From positions 1 to 64,000 of the forward strand of contig CAYWJA010000002.1 of assembly GCA_964458485.1 (NCBI GenBank): 64,000 nucleotides of DNA. The letters are read 5' to 3'. How positions within the stretch are numbered: position 1 is the stretch's first letter; the number at the start of each line of letters is the position of its first letter. Shown in pieces: positions 7,610 through 16,881 of the stretch. The position numbers were made by a program, and so were the translations under genes. The notes under the pieces were generated by a model. That model had not been told where the DNA came from. It saw only the letters and a list, made by a program, of their open reading frames with translations, and ran no database searches. This DNA comes from CAYWJA01 sp964458485 (GTDB taxonomy: Bacteria > Patescibacteriota > Gracilibacteria > UM-FILTER-43-11).

Positions 7610-8620
7610 TTATTTCCTTCTGCGAATAGCTAAACCACCTAGCAGTGGAGCAAGTGCAAAAAGAGCTAAGGTTGCAGGCCCTGTTGCAGCCAGCTGAGGA
7701 ACTTTTGCAAGAGCACTTGATGTTGGAGTTGAAGTACTTGAAGCTGTAGAATCTGTAGTTGTTTTAGGTGTTTCGAATTTTGGAGCGTATACATAAGTAG
7801 CTGAACTTCCTGATGTTGTACTAGCGCTTGCAGAAGATTTTGCTGATTTTGAAACAACAGTAACTGAATCTTTTGTTGCATTGTTAGTTTCATTTGCTTC
7901 TTTTACATCATTATATGTATCAGCTTTAAAATTAGCAGTATACATTTTGGTGCTATCTAGTGAAATTTGTTGAGTTACGGTATATGTTTCTCCGGCATTT
8001 AATCCGGGAACATTATAGTATTTTGGAGATGAAGTTATTCCTTCAACCTGGAAAGAAAGCATTGAAGATCCTGCGCTACTACTACCTGTATTTTTTACTA
8101 CAGCTGTAAATGTAACTTTATCTGATGTAGTAGGGGAAGATGGAGAATGAGTAACTGAACTAACTACTAAGTCTGGGAATACAGATGTAGCAGTTTTTGC
8201 CGTAGTAGTTGTGGTAGTAGAAGATCCAGATCCAGTTTGGCTTGCTGTTGCCTGTGCAACTAATTTATCTGCTTCAGTTTTAAAATATTGAACCTGAAAG
8301 TTAATATTTCCTCCAGATGTCAGAGTTTGAGGGTTAGTAGATGAAAGAAAATAATATGGATGATCAGGGTTTTTTGGATGTACCTGTAAATAATATACAC
8401 CTGGTCCAAAATTAAATTTTTCCCCATAAGTACCATTCCTTAAAACAGCACCTTTACTACCGCCTTGTCTTATATACCACATACCAGGAAAGCTATCTTT
8501 ATTTTCATCCACTATGCTTACCGTAATTTGCCCGGTATCATCTGTAGCAAAACTGCTAAATGGTACAAGCGCTACTAATAATAAAAGCGAAAGAAGAATT
8601 AAGTTGAATTTTTTAAACAT
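7610..8620 (-). CDS. Secreted CARDB-domain surface protein with LAATG sorting-type tail
   Basis: 336 residues. An N-terminal signal peptide (FNLILLSLLLLVALVPFSSFA) is followed by a beta-rich domain (about 28-115) that resembles a carboxypeptidase-regulatory fold. A Thr-rich linker leads to a CARDB-like domain beginning PDLVVSSVTHSPSSPTTSDK (about 150-255), a type of cell-adhesion Ig fold. A Ser/Thr-rich stalk follows, then LAATGPATLALFALAPLLGG and a basic RRRK end. LAxTG plus a hydrophobic helix and basic tail is the layout of class E sortase substrates, so covalent anchoring is likely (inference; no sortase gene here). A consensus promoter lies upstream at 8666-8694. Confidence 0.8.
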   Translation of the reverse strand: MFKKFNLILLSLLLLVALVPFSSFATDDTGQITVSIVDENKDSFPGMWYIRQGGSKGAVLRNGTYGEKFNFGPGVYYLQVHPKNPDHPYYFLSSTNPQTLTSGGNINFQVQYFKTEADKLVAQATASQTGSGSSTTTTTTAKTATSVFPDLVVSSVTHSPSSPTTSDKVTFTAVVKNTGSSSAGSSMLSFQVEGITSSPKYYNVPGLNAGETYTVTQQISLDSTKMYTANFKADTYNDVKEANETNNATKDSVTVVSKSAKSSASASTTSGSSATYVYAPKFETPKTTTDSTASSTSTPTSSALAKVPQLAATGPATLALFALAPLLGGLAIRRRK

Positions 8621-8665
8621 GATTATTTTAGTTAAAATTTAAACCATAAAATAGGAAAGGAAGCG

Positions 8666-8694
8666 ATTATATGTGTTTTTTTTAATTTTGTAAA
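8666..8694 (-). promoter_or_regulatory. Promoter of the CARDB surface protein
   Basis: On the minus strand, TTTACA (8689-8694), a 17-bp spacer and TATAAT (8666-8671). Confidence 0.75.
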
Positions 8695-8885
8695 CTATAT
8701 GTGATTGACAAATTATTAAAATCTTTTATTTATTTTAAGATAAATTCGGTTTTTATGATATTTATGTTAAAATTATCCAGCTTTATTATTAAGTTTCATG
8801 TGCCCCAAGGGGGCCACCTAGTGGCAAGTGCCAAAGAATATTTAGATTATTACTTGCGACTCGTATTTACACTAATTGATTAATT

Positions 8886-11800
8886 ATGGACAAATTTAAA
8901 CATTATTTAACATTTATAAAATCCACCAAAGTAATTATTTCCGGTGGTGTTTTTTTGCTAATCTTGATAGTCCTTACGTCATATTTATCTATATCTTCCC
9001 CACAAATTGATGATGGTTATTTAGAAAATGAGATCCGGAAGGTTACATATAATGCGCCATTGCAGGTCAGATTCAGCCAGCCAATGAATAAGAAGAGTGT
9101 GGAGGCGAATTTTTCTGTTAAACCGTCATTAAAAGGCAAGCTTAAATGGCCGAATAGTAGAACATTACAGTTTACGCCGGGTAAAACATTGAATGTTAAA
9201 GATAAATATCAAATATTTATTAAATCTACTGCAAAGAATATTTATTTAAAAGAATTAGGTGATGATTTGAAGTTAGATTTTGTAGTAACGGGGGCGCCGT
9301 ATGCTAAGTTTATATCTCCGATGGAGGATCTTACAGGTGATCCAATTGGGGATAATAAGAAGACATCTGGTTTTACTGAAGGGGTTACAACTAAAGTATC
9401 CAAACCTTTAATTATACAAAATAATCAGATAATTACCGTAATGTTCGACAGGCCGATGAGGGCGCTGACAACTTTAGATGAAAGTAACGCCAGCCAGCCA
9501 ATTCCAAAACTTGAAATAAAACCTGCTGTGAAAGGAAAATATCGCTGGGTTGGAACAACTACTTTTCAGTTTGTACCGGAAAAATGGACAATGGGAACCA
9601 CTTATACAGTCAAATTACCAAAGGGCATAACTGCTCTAGGAGGAGGAAAAACAGAAAAGGATGTTGTGTGGAAGTTGGCCACAGAGGTGCCGAGAATTGT
9701 TTCCAGCATACCTGCTAGTGGTAATGATACTTTTTCTTATAAGGGAAATATTCAATTAACATTTAATCAGCCCATTGAACTTGGAGATATTAAGCCCGGT
9801 TTAAATGTGCTTTTGTATCCATCAAATGATTTAGATGCTGACAAAAATCCTAAAAAAGACGGTTTTTTTAACACAGAGGCTACTTATGGTAAAGATAAAG
9901 ATGGCAAAGTTGATAAAAAAGTTTTAGTTTTTAAGCCAAGTTTTGACTATCAGTACAACACGGAATATAAATTGATCATTAAGCCGGGATTAAAAAATAT
10001 TGCCCATAAAGATGGATATGGAGATAGGGTTATGAGTGATTCATATACTTTATATTTTAAAACAGTAAAAAAGCCAGATATTGTTTATTTTAGTCCTTAT
10101 GACGGCAATCAGAGTTTTGCATACGATGAAGATATTGTAATTCATTTTGCCTCCCCAATTACTGAAGATTTAATTAAAAAGAATTTATCTCTTACGCCAA
10201 AGCCTGCAAAAGAACCTGATATTTATATTTATAAATCTAGTACAAAGAATTCAGATACTGTTTGGAAAGCGACTATTTCTTATAATTTGGAGCCAAGTAA
10301 AAAGTATACATTCGAATTTAAAGGACCATTTACAGATTCTTTGGGCAATACATCCAAAAAGGGGGTTAAAACATCATTTAAAACTTCCCCTAAAGATTCT
10401 TACTTAGGTTTATTGGCCCGGAATCGTTTTGGAATGTTTATGAGTGGGCTTGATCCTATTTACCCAATAAAGACCATTAATATTAACAATGTTGATATAG
10501 AAGTGTGTGATGTGAGCGAGCAGGAATTTTTTAGCACAAATAGTAACTATAGTTGGTATAGCTACAATTGTACAAATCCTTTAAAGAGGACAATTACAAT
10601 AAATGGCGGATTAAATAAATCACATTTTGTTAATTTAAATTTAAGAAAGTTATTCAATAAAAATTTTAAACAGGGGATTTATTATTTTAAGATCAGCTCA
10701 CAGCAATATTTAGATTACAAGGGTAATCCGCGTCGTTATAATCAAACATTTTTTGTTAGCAATACAAATTTAACTCTTAAAAAATCTAATCAGGATCTGC
10801 TTGTATGGGCAACTGATATAAAGACAGGTAAACCAGTGTCTTATTTAAATTTAAAGGTCTTATCTGAAGGCGGAGTTAAACTTGCTAGTGGCACAACAGA
10901 TAAAAATGGTGTTTTAAAAATTTCTAAAACATTAAAAGATCAAACAATTTATGTAGTAGGGTCATCTGGCAGTAGATGGAGTATGGTTGGGCAATATTGG
11001 AATAATGGCATTGAATCCTGGCAGTATGATTTAAGAGGGGAATGGGTCACTGCTAATGAACCCCGTATTTATTTATATACAGAAAGACCTCTCTATAAGC
11101 CAGGTGATGATATTTATTTTAAAGGTATATATAGGATGGATAATGATCTTGCCTTGAGCCTACCTAAAGATGCAAAGGTGACTCTGACATTGGAAGATCC
11201 TGAATATAATAAAATTGAATCAAAGGATGTTAATTTGCTTTCAGATGGATCTTTTAATGGCAACTTTAAATTAAGCAGCAAAGTAAAGGTTGGACGTTTT
11301 AATTTATATGCTCAGGTTAAGGATTCAAAGGTCACACAAAGATTTTATCATTCCTTTTTTGTTGAAGAATATAAAAAACCTAAATTTAAAGTAGAGGTAA
11401 TTGGTTCAAATATTGACTATAAAATTGGCGATGAAATTTCAGTCGATTTAAAAGCCAATTATTATTTTGGCGGTGCAATTAAAGATGGCAAGGTTAGTTG
11501 GACTGTAATGCGTGAACCTTACATGTTTAATAATTATAAAGGTAGTGGCTATTATTCATTTGGTAAATGGACTGGATTTAGCTGTTGGTGGTATACATGT
11601 ACTTCATCTTCCGAAACTGTTAAAGAGGGTAAGGGTGTTTTGGATAAAAATGGTAGTTTGAAGTTAAAAATTCCTACAAAAAAGAAAGGCTCCGGGCAAA
11701 GTTATTTGTACACATTAAATGCTACTGTTACAAATAAAGATGGTGAGATCGTAAATAAAAGACAAACTTTTATGGTGCATCAGGGCTCCTATTATATAGG

Positions 11801-14800
11801 TATGAATGTTAAGAATTATATTGCGTCTGCCGGTGATGATGTAGAAATTAAGGTAATTACAATTGATCCTAAATCCAAAGTTGTTACCGGAAAAAAGGTT
11901 ACTTTAGAACTTCATAAAGAAAAATGGAATACAGTTAAAAAGAAAGGCGTTGACGGTTCTTTTTATGACGAAAGTGTTAAAGAGCTTATTTTTGTTAAAA
12001 AGAAAACAATTACAACAGGCAGTGGGCCTACTACAGCTAAATTTAGTATAGATAGCAGTATGTCTGGCAGTTATGTGGTGTATGGCAAAAGTCAGGATGG
12101 TAGTAATGAGATAATATCTGAAACAGGATTTTATGTGTCTTCCGGCAATTGGGTAAATTGGGGGTCTTCTAATAATAATCGTATGGAACTGGTAGCTGAT
12201 CAACCTCAATATTATGTTGGAGGGAAGGCTCGTATTCTTATTAAATCACCATTTGGTTCAGCAAAAGAGCCAGCAAAGGCATTAGTTACTTACGAAAGAG
12301 GATCTATAAGGCATTATGAAGTTATTGATATAAAAAGTAATTCAGACACCATAGAGATCCCCATAAAAGAAGATATGATACCGAATGTTTATGTAACAGT
12401 TTTAGTTGTAAAAGGACTTGGTACTGATTTTAATAAATTCATTGCATTCCAAAATAAAGGCAATTTAGACAGCAAGAAAGCTTTGATTAATTCGCAAATT
12501 AAAAAACTTGAAAGTGAAATAAAAGACCTAGGTTCCAGTACGCCTATTAGCAATAGAAATCAGATTTTAATATCTAAAAAGAAGATAGAATTAGATAATT
12601 TAAAAAATGATTTAAATTCTGTAACCGACAGTCTTGCTAAAACAAAAAGTTCTTTTGTGGAGGGTGCAATGGATTACAATTTAATTAAGCCGGATTTTAA
12701 ATTAGGCGTAGTTAATCTTTCTGTAAGTAAGAGAGATAGAGAAATTTTGATTGATTTAAAACCAAGTAAAAAAAGTTATAAGGTGGGCGAGGAAGTTGAA
12801 ATAGAAATTCGCACAAAAGATTATCAAAACAGACCTGTGCAATCTGTTGTGTCTCTTGCTGTTGTGGATGAGAGCCTACTTGCACTTAAGGCAAATAAAA
12901 AGGTAAGTCCACTGGATTATTTTTATGGGCCACGAGCCCTTCAGGTATCTACATCTGCAAGCCTTTCTATTCATGTCGATCGGATTAATGTGGCCGCAAA
13001 AGGTGGCGCAAAAGGTGGCGGTGGCGGTATAGATGATAAATTTAATAAAAAACGAGGTACTTTTAAGGATACAGCATATTTTAATCCATTAATTAAAACT
13101 GATGGTGGTGGGGTCGCAAAAATTAAATTTTTACCGCCAGACAACTTAACAACATGGGAGATGTGGGCAGTTGCATCTAGCGGTACAAATAAATTTGGAA
13201 TGAAAAAGGAGGATTTTGTAGTTAAGAAGCCTATTGCTATTACATCTATCCTCCCACGATTTGTGATTAGCGGGGATCAGCTTACAATTGGCGCACTTGT
13301 TCATAATCAATCAGGTGTTGATACTAAAACAAGAGTTGAATTAAAAGCAGATGGGTTTGACATAAAGGGTAGCTCCAAAAGAAGTATTTCTATTAAAAAT
13401 GGAGAAAGTACCAAAGTAAATTGGAATGTAACTGTAAAAAAAGTGAATGTAAATTCTACACTAACTGTTGAATTTTCAAGCCCACGAGACACAGTTCAAT
13501 ATAAAATTCCTGCTTCCCCATTGTCATTCCCGGAAGTTGTTTCTGTAAATGGCACTGTTAAAGATAAATATTCAGAGGCTGTCAAAATTCCAAGTACTCT
13601 TTTAAGAGATATGGGTGGTTTGAATTTAAAAGTTGGCGGCAGTCTATTAACTAAATTCGTCAAGCAATTCCAATTATTAAAAGATTATCCATACGGTTGT
13701 GCAGAGCAAATTACCAGTAAAATTCTTCCGTTATTGGTTCTTGAGTATCAATCATCTAAGCAGAAAGATGCAGATTTATTTAAACTTTTAAATCTAAATA
13801 AGGAGAAAAATGAAAAGATTGTTAAAGATACATTACAAAAACTTTCTAAATTCCAAAGGTTTAATGGAGGGTATGGATTTTGGGTTGGTTCTACCAAAGG
13901 TTATCCAATGTTAACATCTTATATTTTATATGCTCAGCATTTGGCTACTAAATCCGGGTATATTGTAGGTGATAATAATTTCAATATTGCCACGCAATAT
14001 TTATGGAAGTCATTAAATGATAAAAGTACATCTACCTTAAGTTTGGATGATCGTGCTTTTGTGCTTTGGGTGTTAAGTGAGATTGGCAAAAACGATACTG
14101 GAATGACATTGAAGCTTTACGAAAAGCGTAGCGGTTTAAGTTTATATGCAAAGGCTCTTATGCTTATGAATTTAGAAAATTTGTATAATAATGGTCAAAG
14201 CAGCGTTAGGTCTTTTATTACAAAGCTGAAAGCGGAAATTGTTTCTAAACAAATTATGCACGAAAGAACAATTCATTTCGAAGAACAGTCCACTTCTCCA
14301 TGGGATCTGAATACAGATCGCAGAACTACTGCAATGGTTTTAATGGCCCTTAATCGTAACAATCCGGATAACCCGATTTTACCTAACATTGTTAATTATT
14401 TATCAACATCAAAAACTAAACGACATTTTATTAACAGTCAGGAAACTGCATGGATGTTAATGTCTATTTTGGAATATGCAGATAGCCAAAATATTCTTAC
14501 AGCTGATTTTACATTCGATACTAAGCTTAATACAAAAAGTGTTTTAGCCGGGAAGATAACAAAATCAAATTTATCTCAAATATTTGAGAAAATGATTCCG
14601 TTAAAAGATTTAAGAATAGGAAAGGATTTAAATACTGTTAATTTAGAAAAAACGGGGTATGGCCAGATGATTTATGATATGGAATTAAAATATTATTTAC
14701 CTAATGAAACGATAAAGCCAATAGAAAAAGGTTTTCAGATTACACGTAATTATTATGATTTTGAATCAAATAGTAAAACTCCAACAAAAGATTTTAAATC

Positions 14801-15194
14801 CGGCAAGATTTATCGTGGCGAATTAAACGTAATTGTTCCGGAAAACATGTATTACACAGTTGTAGAAGAACGTTTGCCTGCAGGATTTGAAGCTGTGAAC
14901 TTTAATTTAGATACTGCTGATACAAGTTTACAGTCCAAGCTCAATAAGCAAACTGTAAAGGTAGTTGATAATTATTGGTACGATAATCCGCTTTGGTATT
15001 TCAACCACAAAGAAACCCGTGATGATCGCGTGCTCCTATTTGCAGACTACTTACCAAAAGGCGTATATACATATAGCTTCCTAGTTCGCGCAGGATTACC
15101 TGGCAAGTATAATCATTTACCTGCATCTGCATATCAAATGTATTTTCCGGAGGTGTTTGGAAGGACTGAGGGTAATTACGTGGAGATAAAGTAG
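8886..15194 (+). CDS. Bacterial alpha-2-macroglobulin family protein (2102 aa)
   Basis: A membrane-anchored protease trap. An N-terminal transmembrane helix (about 17-35, VIISGGVFLLILIVLTSYL) without a lipobox cysteine precedes several Ig-like 'Big_5' domains (about 50-500). Then come MG domains, including the typical TERPLYKPGDDIYFKGI segment near 735, a bait-like Gly-rich stretch (AAKGGAKGGGGGIDD, near 1370) and the A2M core (FLPPDNLTTWEMWAVASS). The thioester motif is GCAEQ with Cys at about residue 1605, followed by the all-helical thioester domain. Two Trp/Cys-rich inserts (near 550 and 900) are unusual. No penicillin-binding protein partner gene is adjacent. A weak extended -10 (TGTTAAAAT, 8765-8773) may drive it. 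Confidence 0.93.
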   Translation: MDKFKHYLTFIKSTKVIISGGVFLLILIVLTSYLSISSPQIDDGYLENEIRKVTYNAPLQVRFSQPMNKKSVEANFSVKPSLKGKLKWPNSRTLQFTPGKTLNVKDKYQIFIKSTAKNIYLKELGDDLKLDFVVTGAPYAKFISPMEDLTGDPIGDNKKTSGFTEGVTTKVSKPLIIQNNQIITVMFDRPMRALTTLDESNASQPIPKLEIKPAVKGKYRWVGTTTFQFVPEKWTMGTTYTVKLPKGITALGGGKTEKDVVWKLATEVPRIVSSIPASGNDTFSYKGNIQLTFNQPIELGDIKPGLNVLLYPSNDLDADKNPKKDGFFNTEATYGKDKDGKVDKKVLVFKPSFDYQYNTEYKLIIKPGLKNIAHKDGYGDRVMSDSYTLYFKTVKKPDIVYFSPYDGNQSFAYDEDIVIHFASPITEDLIKKNLSLTPKPAKEPDIYIYKSSTKNSDTVWKATISYNLEPSKKYTFEFKGPFTDSLGNTSKKGVKTSFKTSPKDSYLGLLARNRFGMFMSGLDPIYPIKTININNVDIEVCDVSEQEFFSTNSNYSWYSYNCTNPLKRTITINGGLNKSHFVNLNLRKLFNKNFKQGIYYFKISSQQYLDYKGNPRRYNQTFFVSNTNLTLKKSNQDLLVWATDIKTGKPVSYLNLKVLSEGGVKLASGTTDKNGVLKISKTLKDQTIYVVGSSGSRWSMVGQYWNNGIESWQYDLRGEWVTANEPRIYLYTERPLYKPGDDIYFKGIYRMDNDLALSLPKDAKVTLTLEDPEYNKIESKDVNLLSDGSFNGNFKLSSKVKVGRFNLYAQVKDSKVTQRFYHSFFVEEYKKPKFKVEVIGSNIDYKIGDEISVDLKANYYFGGAIKDGKVSWTVMREPYMFNNYKGSGYYSFGKWTGFSCWWYTCTSSSETVKEGKGVLDKNGSLKLKIPTKKKGSGQSYLYTLNATVTNKDGEIVNKRQTFMVHQGSYYIGMNVKNYIASAGDDVEIKVITIDPKSKVVTGKKVTLELHKEKWNTVKKKGVDGSFYDESVKELIFVKKKTITTGSGPTTAKFSIDSSMSGSYVVYGKSQDGSNEIISETGFYVSSGNWVNWGSSNNNRMELVADQPQYYVGGKARILIKSPFGSAKEPAKALVTYERGSIRHYEVIDIKSNSDTIEIPIKEDMIPNVYVTVLVVKGLGTDFNKFIAFQNKGNLDSKKALINSQIKKLESEIKDLGSSTPISNRNQILISKKKIELDNLKNDLNSVTDSLAKTKSSFVEGAMDYNLIKPDFKLGVVNLSVSKRDREILIDLKPSKKSYKVGEEVEIEIRTKDYQNRPVQSVVSLAVVDESLLALKANKKVSPLDYFYGPRALQVSTSASLSIHVDRINVAAKGGAKGGGGGIDDKFNKKRGTFKDTAYFNPLIKTDGGGVAKIKFLPPDNLTTWEMWAVASSGTNKFGMKKEDFVVKKPIAITSILPRFVISGDQLTIGALVHNQSGVDTKTRVELKADGFDIKGSSKRSISIKNGESTKVNWNVTVKKVNVNSTLTVEFSSPRDTVQYKIPASPLSFPEVVSVNGTVKDKYSEAVKIPSTLLRDMGGLNLKVGGSLLTKFVKQFQLLKDYPYGCAEQITSKILPLLVLEYQSSKQKDADLFKLLNLNKEKNEKIVKDTLQKLSKFQRFNGGYGFWVGSTKGYPMLTSYILYAQHLATKSGYIVGDNNFNIATQYLWKSLNDKSTSTLSLDDRAFVLWVLSEIGKNDTGMTLKLYEKRSGLSLYAKALMLMNLENLYNNGQSSVRSFITKLKAEIVSKQIMHERTIHFEEQSTSPWDLNTDRRTTAMVLMALNRNNPDNPILPNIVNYLSTSKTKRHFINSQETAWMLMSILEYADSQNILTADFTFDTKLNTKSVLAGKITKSNLSQIFEKMIPLKDLRIGKDLNTVNLEKTGYGQMIYDMELKYYLPNETIKPIEKGFQITRNYYDFESNSKTPTKDFKSGKIYRGELNVIVPENMYYTVVEERLPAGFEAVNFNLDTADTSLQSKLNKQTVKVVDNYWYDNPLWYFNHKETRDDRVLLFADYLPKGVYTYSFLVRAGLPGKYNHLPASAYQMYFPEVFGRTEGNYVEIK

Positions 15195-15198
15195 CTTG

Positions 15199-15554
15199 TA
15201 CAATATACATTGTACGGTATTAACTCAGCACATACTCCTTTTCTATCTATCTGATCAAAACCAGCATATCTCTCTTTCCCTATTCCTATTCAGTCGTATC
15301 GGTTTAATCTCTCTTTTTTCCGTTAATAATCTCAGTCCGGTGTATTTTTTTGGTTCGTCCCGACTTGTCGGGATGAACTACCCTACACAAACAAAATGTA
15401 CCTGAAAGCAGCAATACAGCAAAGACGTATGCCTGAGTTATACAGCTTATGAATGGAATGATAAAGAGAGAATATAAGTATAAGGAAGGGATCTCTCTCC
15501 CGACTCTGTCGGGATCGAGATGACAAAGGGCAATACCGTACAATGTATATTGTA
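15199..15554. mobile_element. 356-bp MITE-like element with 23-bp terminal inverted repeats
   Basis: The ends 15199-15221 and 15532-15554 are perfect 23-bp inverted repeats (TACAATATACATTGTACGG...), each containing a GTACAAT/ATTGTAC palindrome. Inside are REP-like hairpins CCCGACTTGTCGGGATGA (about 15359-15376) and CCCGACTCTGTCGGG (about 15499-15513). There is no ORF of note and no clear target duplication. Confidence 0.7.
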
Positions 15555-15574
15555 GGGGAATTTTTTTAAAAATC

Positions 15575-15603
15575 TTGCATTCTACAATTCTATGATGTAC
15601 AGT
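15575..15603 (+). promoter_or_regulatory. Promoter of the AbrB-type gene
   Basis: TTGCAT at 15575-15580, a 17-bp spacer and TACAGT at 15598-15603. Confidence 0.5.
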
Positions 15604-15636
15604 AATTCTTGAAATACAGTTTTTTATACATTTTCT

Positions 15637-15864
15637 ATGATTACTATCCTCAAATTATTCGGCCGAGGGCAGATAACTCTCCCTAAAAAGTGGAGAGAAA
15701 GGTTCGACACCAATATGTATATCGCAAAAGAGACTTCACAAGGCCTTTTGGTGGTTCCTTTTACAGAAGATGCAATTAAAGTTGATGAAAAAGACCTTAA
15801 AAAAGAGTCAAGCGGGGATATATCAAATAGCCTTTTTAAGAAAAAATTTATAAAGGGGTTATAA
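15637..15864 (+). CDS. AbrB/MazE-type (SpoVT-AbrB) DNA-binding protein
   Basis: 75 residues. The N-terminal half is a swapped-hairpin AbrB fold with the signature LFGRGQITLPKKWRERFDTN followed by a second strand region ending GLLVVPF. The C-terminal half is a charged helical tail (KVDEKDLKKESSGD...KKKFIKGL), where MazE-type antitoxins usually bind their toxin. No toxin gene is adjacent: downstream are two hairpins, upstream a MITE. It could be an orphan antitoxin or a free-standing regulator. Frame, promoter and terminator all agree. Confidence 0.85.
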   Translation: MITILKLFGRGQITLPKKWRERFDTNMYIAKETSQGLLVVPFTEDAIKVDEKDLKKESSGDISNSLFKKKFIKGL

Positions 15865-15904
15865 TGGGAAAGTTATTGTTTTTATAAAAACAAAAATAAA
15901 AATT

Positions 15905-15946
15905 GGGAGGGCCTGCCAGCGCGCAAATCAGGTCCTCCTTTTTTAT
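15905..15946 (+). terminator. Rho-independent terminator after the AbrB-type gene
   Basis: GGGAGGGCCTG pairs with CAGGTCCTCC across a 12-13 nt loop and is followed by TTTTTT. Confidence 0.85.
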
Positions 15947-15981
15947 GAAAAAAGCCTGCCGTGATTGACAGACTTTTTGCT
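15947..15981 (-). terminator. Second terminator, facing the gene at 16034
   Basis: AAAAAAGCCTG / CAGACTTTTT arms with an 11-nt loop. Read on the minus strand it ends GGCTTTTTT, suiting the convergent hypothetical gene. Confidence 0.65.
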
Positions 15982-16033
15982 ATAGATTGATTAATAACTT
16001 TACACATACTTTGGTTATTAGAAGTTGTGATGG

Positions 16034-16585
16034 TTAAGCTGCTGCTTCGTATTCACTTTCATCGTAAGGCAGGTCTCTAGAAAATTCTTGAACTTGTTTG
16101 AATACATCATATACATTTAGATTTCCTTCTTTTGCAACTTTACAAGCATGATCAAAAATTTGTTTTGCCACATCTGGGAGGGTTGTTATTCTAATTACCT
16201 GATCATTAACTCCTCTTTTCCGACCTTCTTCCAATGTAATTTCTGGGAAATATATTGTATAGTCATTATAGTATCTATCCCAACCTACACTAATTTCTAT
16301 TCCATTTACGACCATCCTTTCACGATAAGACTTAGGATCTGATTCATCATATTGGTATGGTATTTTTATCTTATCTGGCCTGGTAGACATATTAATATCA
16401 AGTATTTCACGTATTTTATTAGCCCTATCAGTTACATCAGGTTTAAGTTTATTTGAGCTAGCTGTTGAGTTAAGATAATTTCTCAAGGCTTTTCTTTGCT
16501 CTTTGACTAACGATTCTCCGCGTTCATAAAGTCTTATTGCCTTATCAACATTTTCTTTTGATGATGGAAATTCTGCTTTTTTCAT
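16034..16585 (-). CDS. Hypothetical soluble protein (183 aa)
   Basis: N-terminal half (1-70) is helical and basic (KENVDKAIRLYERGESLVKEQRKALRNYLN). The second half has a beta-like region with aromatic residues (MVVNGIEISVGWDRYYNDYTIYFPEI, about 90-117) and ends in two helices and an acidic tail. No signal peptide, membrane segment or family I recognise. It has a good promoter (16614-16642) and terminator, so it is transcribed alone. Its start region is only about 85 bp from the divergent clpB operator. Confidence 0.6.
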   Translation of the reverse strand: MKKAEFPSSKENVDKAIRLYERGESLVKEQRKALRNYLNSTASSNKLKPDVTDRANKIREILDINMSTRPDKIKIPYQYDESDPKSYRERMVVNGIEISVGWDRYYNDYTIYFPEITLEEGRKRGVNDQVIRITTLPDVAKQIFDHACKVAKEGNLNVYDVFKQVQEFSRDLPYDESEYEAAA

Positions 16586-16613
16586 TTTACTGTCAGTTAA
16601 ATTATATCTCTTA

Positions 16614-16642
16614 ATTATAGCATTTTTTGGCTTAAAAGTAAA
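16614..16642 (-). promoter_or_regulatory. Extended -10 promoter, minus strand
   Basis: TTTACT (16637-16642), a 17-bp spacer and TATAAT (16614-16619) with TGC directly before it, 28 bp ahead of the ATG at 16585. Confidence 0.65.
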
Positions 16643-16660
16643 TGATTTTCATATATTTTA

Positions 16661-16700
16661 TTGACTTTTCTTGTTAGCACTCTATAATATCGAGTGCTAA
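16661..16700 (+). promoter_or_regulatory. clpB promoter with perfect CIRCE operator
   Basis: TTAGCACTC (16674-16682), a 9-bp spacer and GAGTGCTAA (16692-16700) reproduce the CIRCE consensus that HrcA binds. A TTGACT -35 (16661-16666) and TATAAT -10 (16683-16688, 16-bp spacing) place the -10 inside the CIRCE loop, so HrcA binding would block RNA polymerase. HrcA itself is not in the window. Confidence 0.93.
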
Positions 16701-16881
16701 TCTCTAATGATGAAATACGATTCCTTACGAGCATCCCTGTACTGTTGCAATAGGGAAATGCCTGAATCACTTAAAAAGCTCTGGACGTGAACGACGCGAG
16801 CTTTCCTGCGTGATTCATCCTTCATTCCGGTCGCCATAAATGGCGTCCCTACATTTCGGAACGCATTTCTCGCTACTTATT
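16701..16881 (+). promoter_or_regulatory. Structured 5' leader of clpB
   Basis: About 180 nt with three successive hairpins: 16731-16761 (GCAT-CCCT / AGGG-ATGC), 16763-16817 (TGAATCAC...GTGATTCA enclosing AAAGCTC...GAGCTTT) and 16829-16848 (GG-CGCCA-TAAA-TGGCG-CC). The leader is more GC-rich than neighbouring intergenic DNA. No ribosome-binding site precedes the ATG. A thermosensor or other cis-regulatory RNA is possible but unproven. Confidence 0.45.

Noticed and set aside
15637..15864. Complete toxin-antitoxin module with the AbrB/MazE-type protein
   Set aside because: No toxin-sized ORF is adjacent: terminators follow at 15905-15981 and a MITE-like element precedes.
16840..16881. N-terminal extension of ClpB (first 14 codons of the open frame)
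   Set aside because: These codons lie in the structured leader and do not resemble any ClpB N-terminus; the conserved start is MNLNKFTIKS at 16882.
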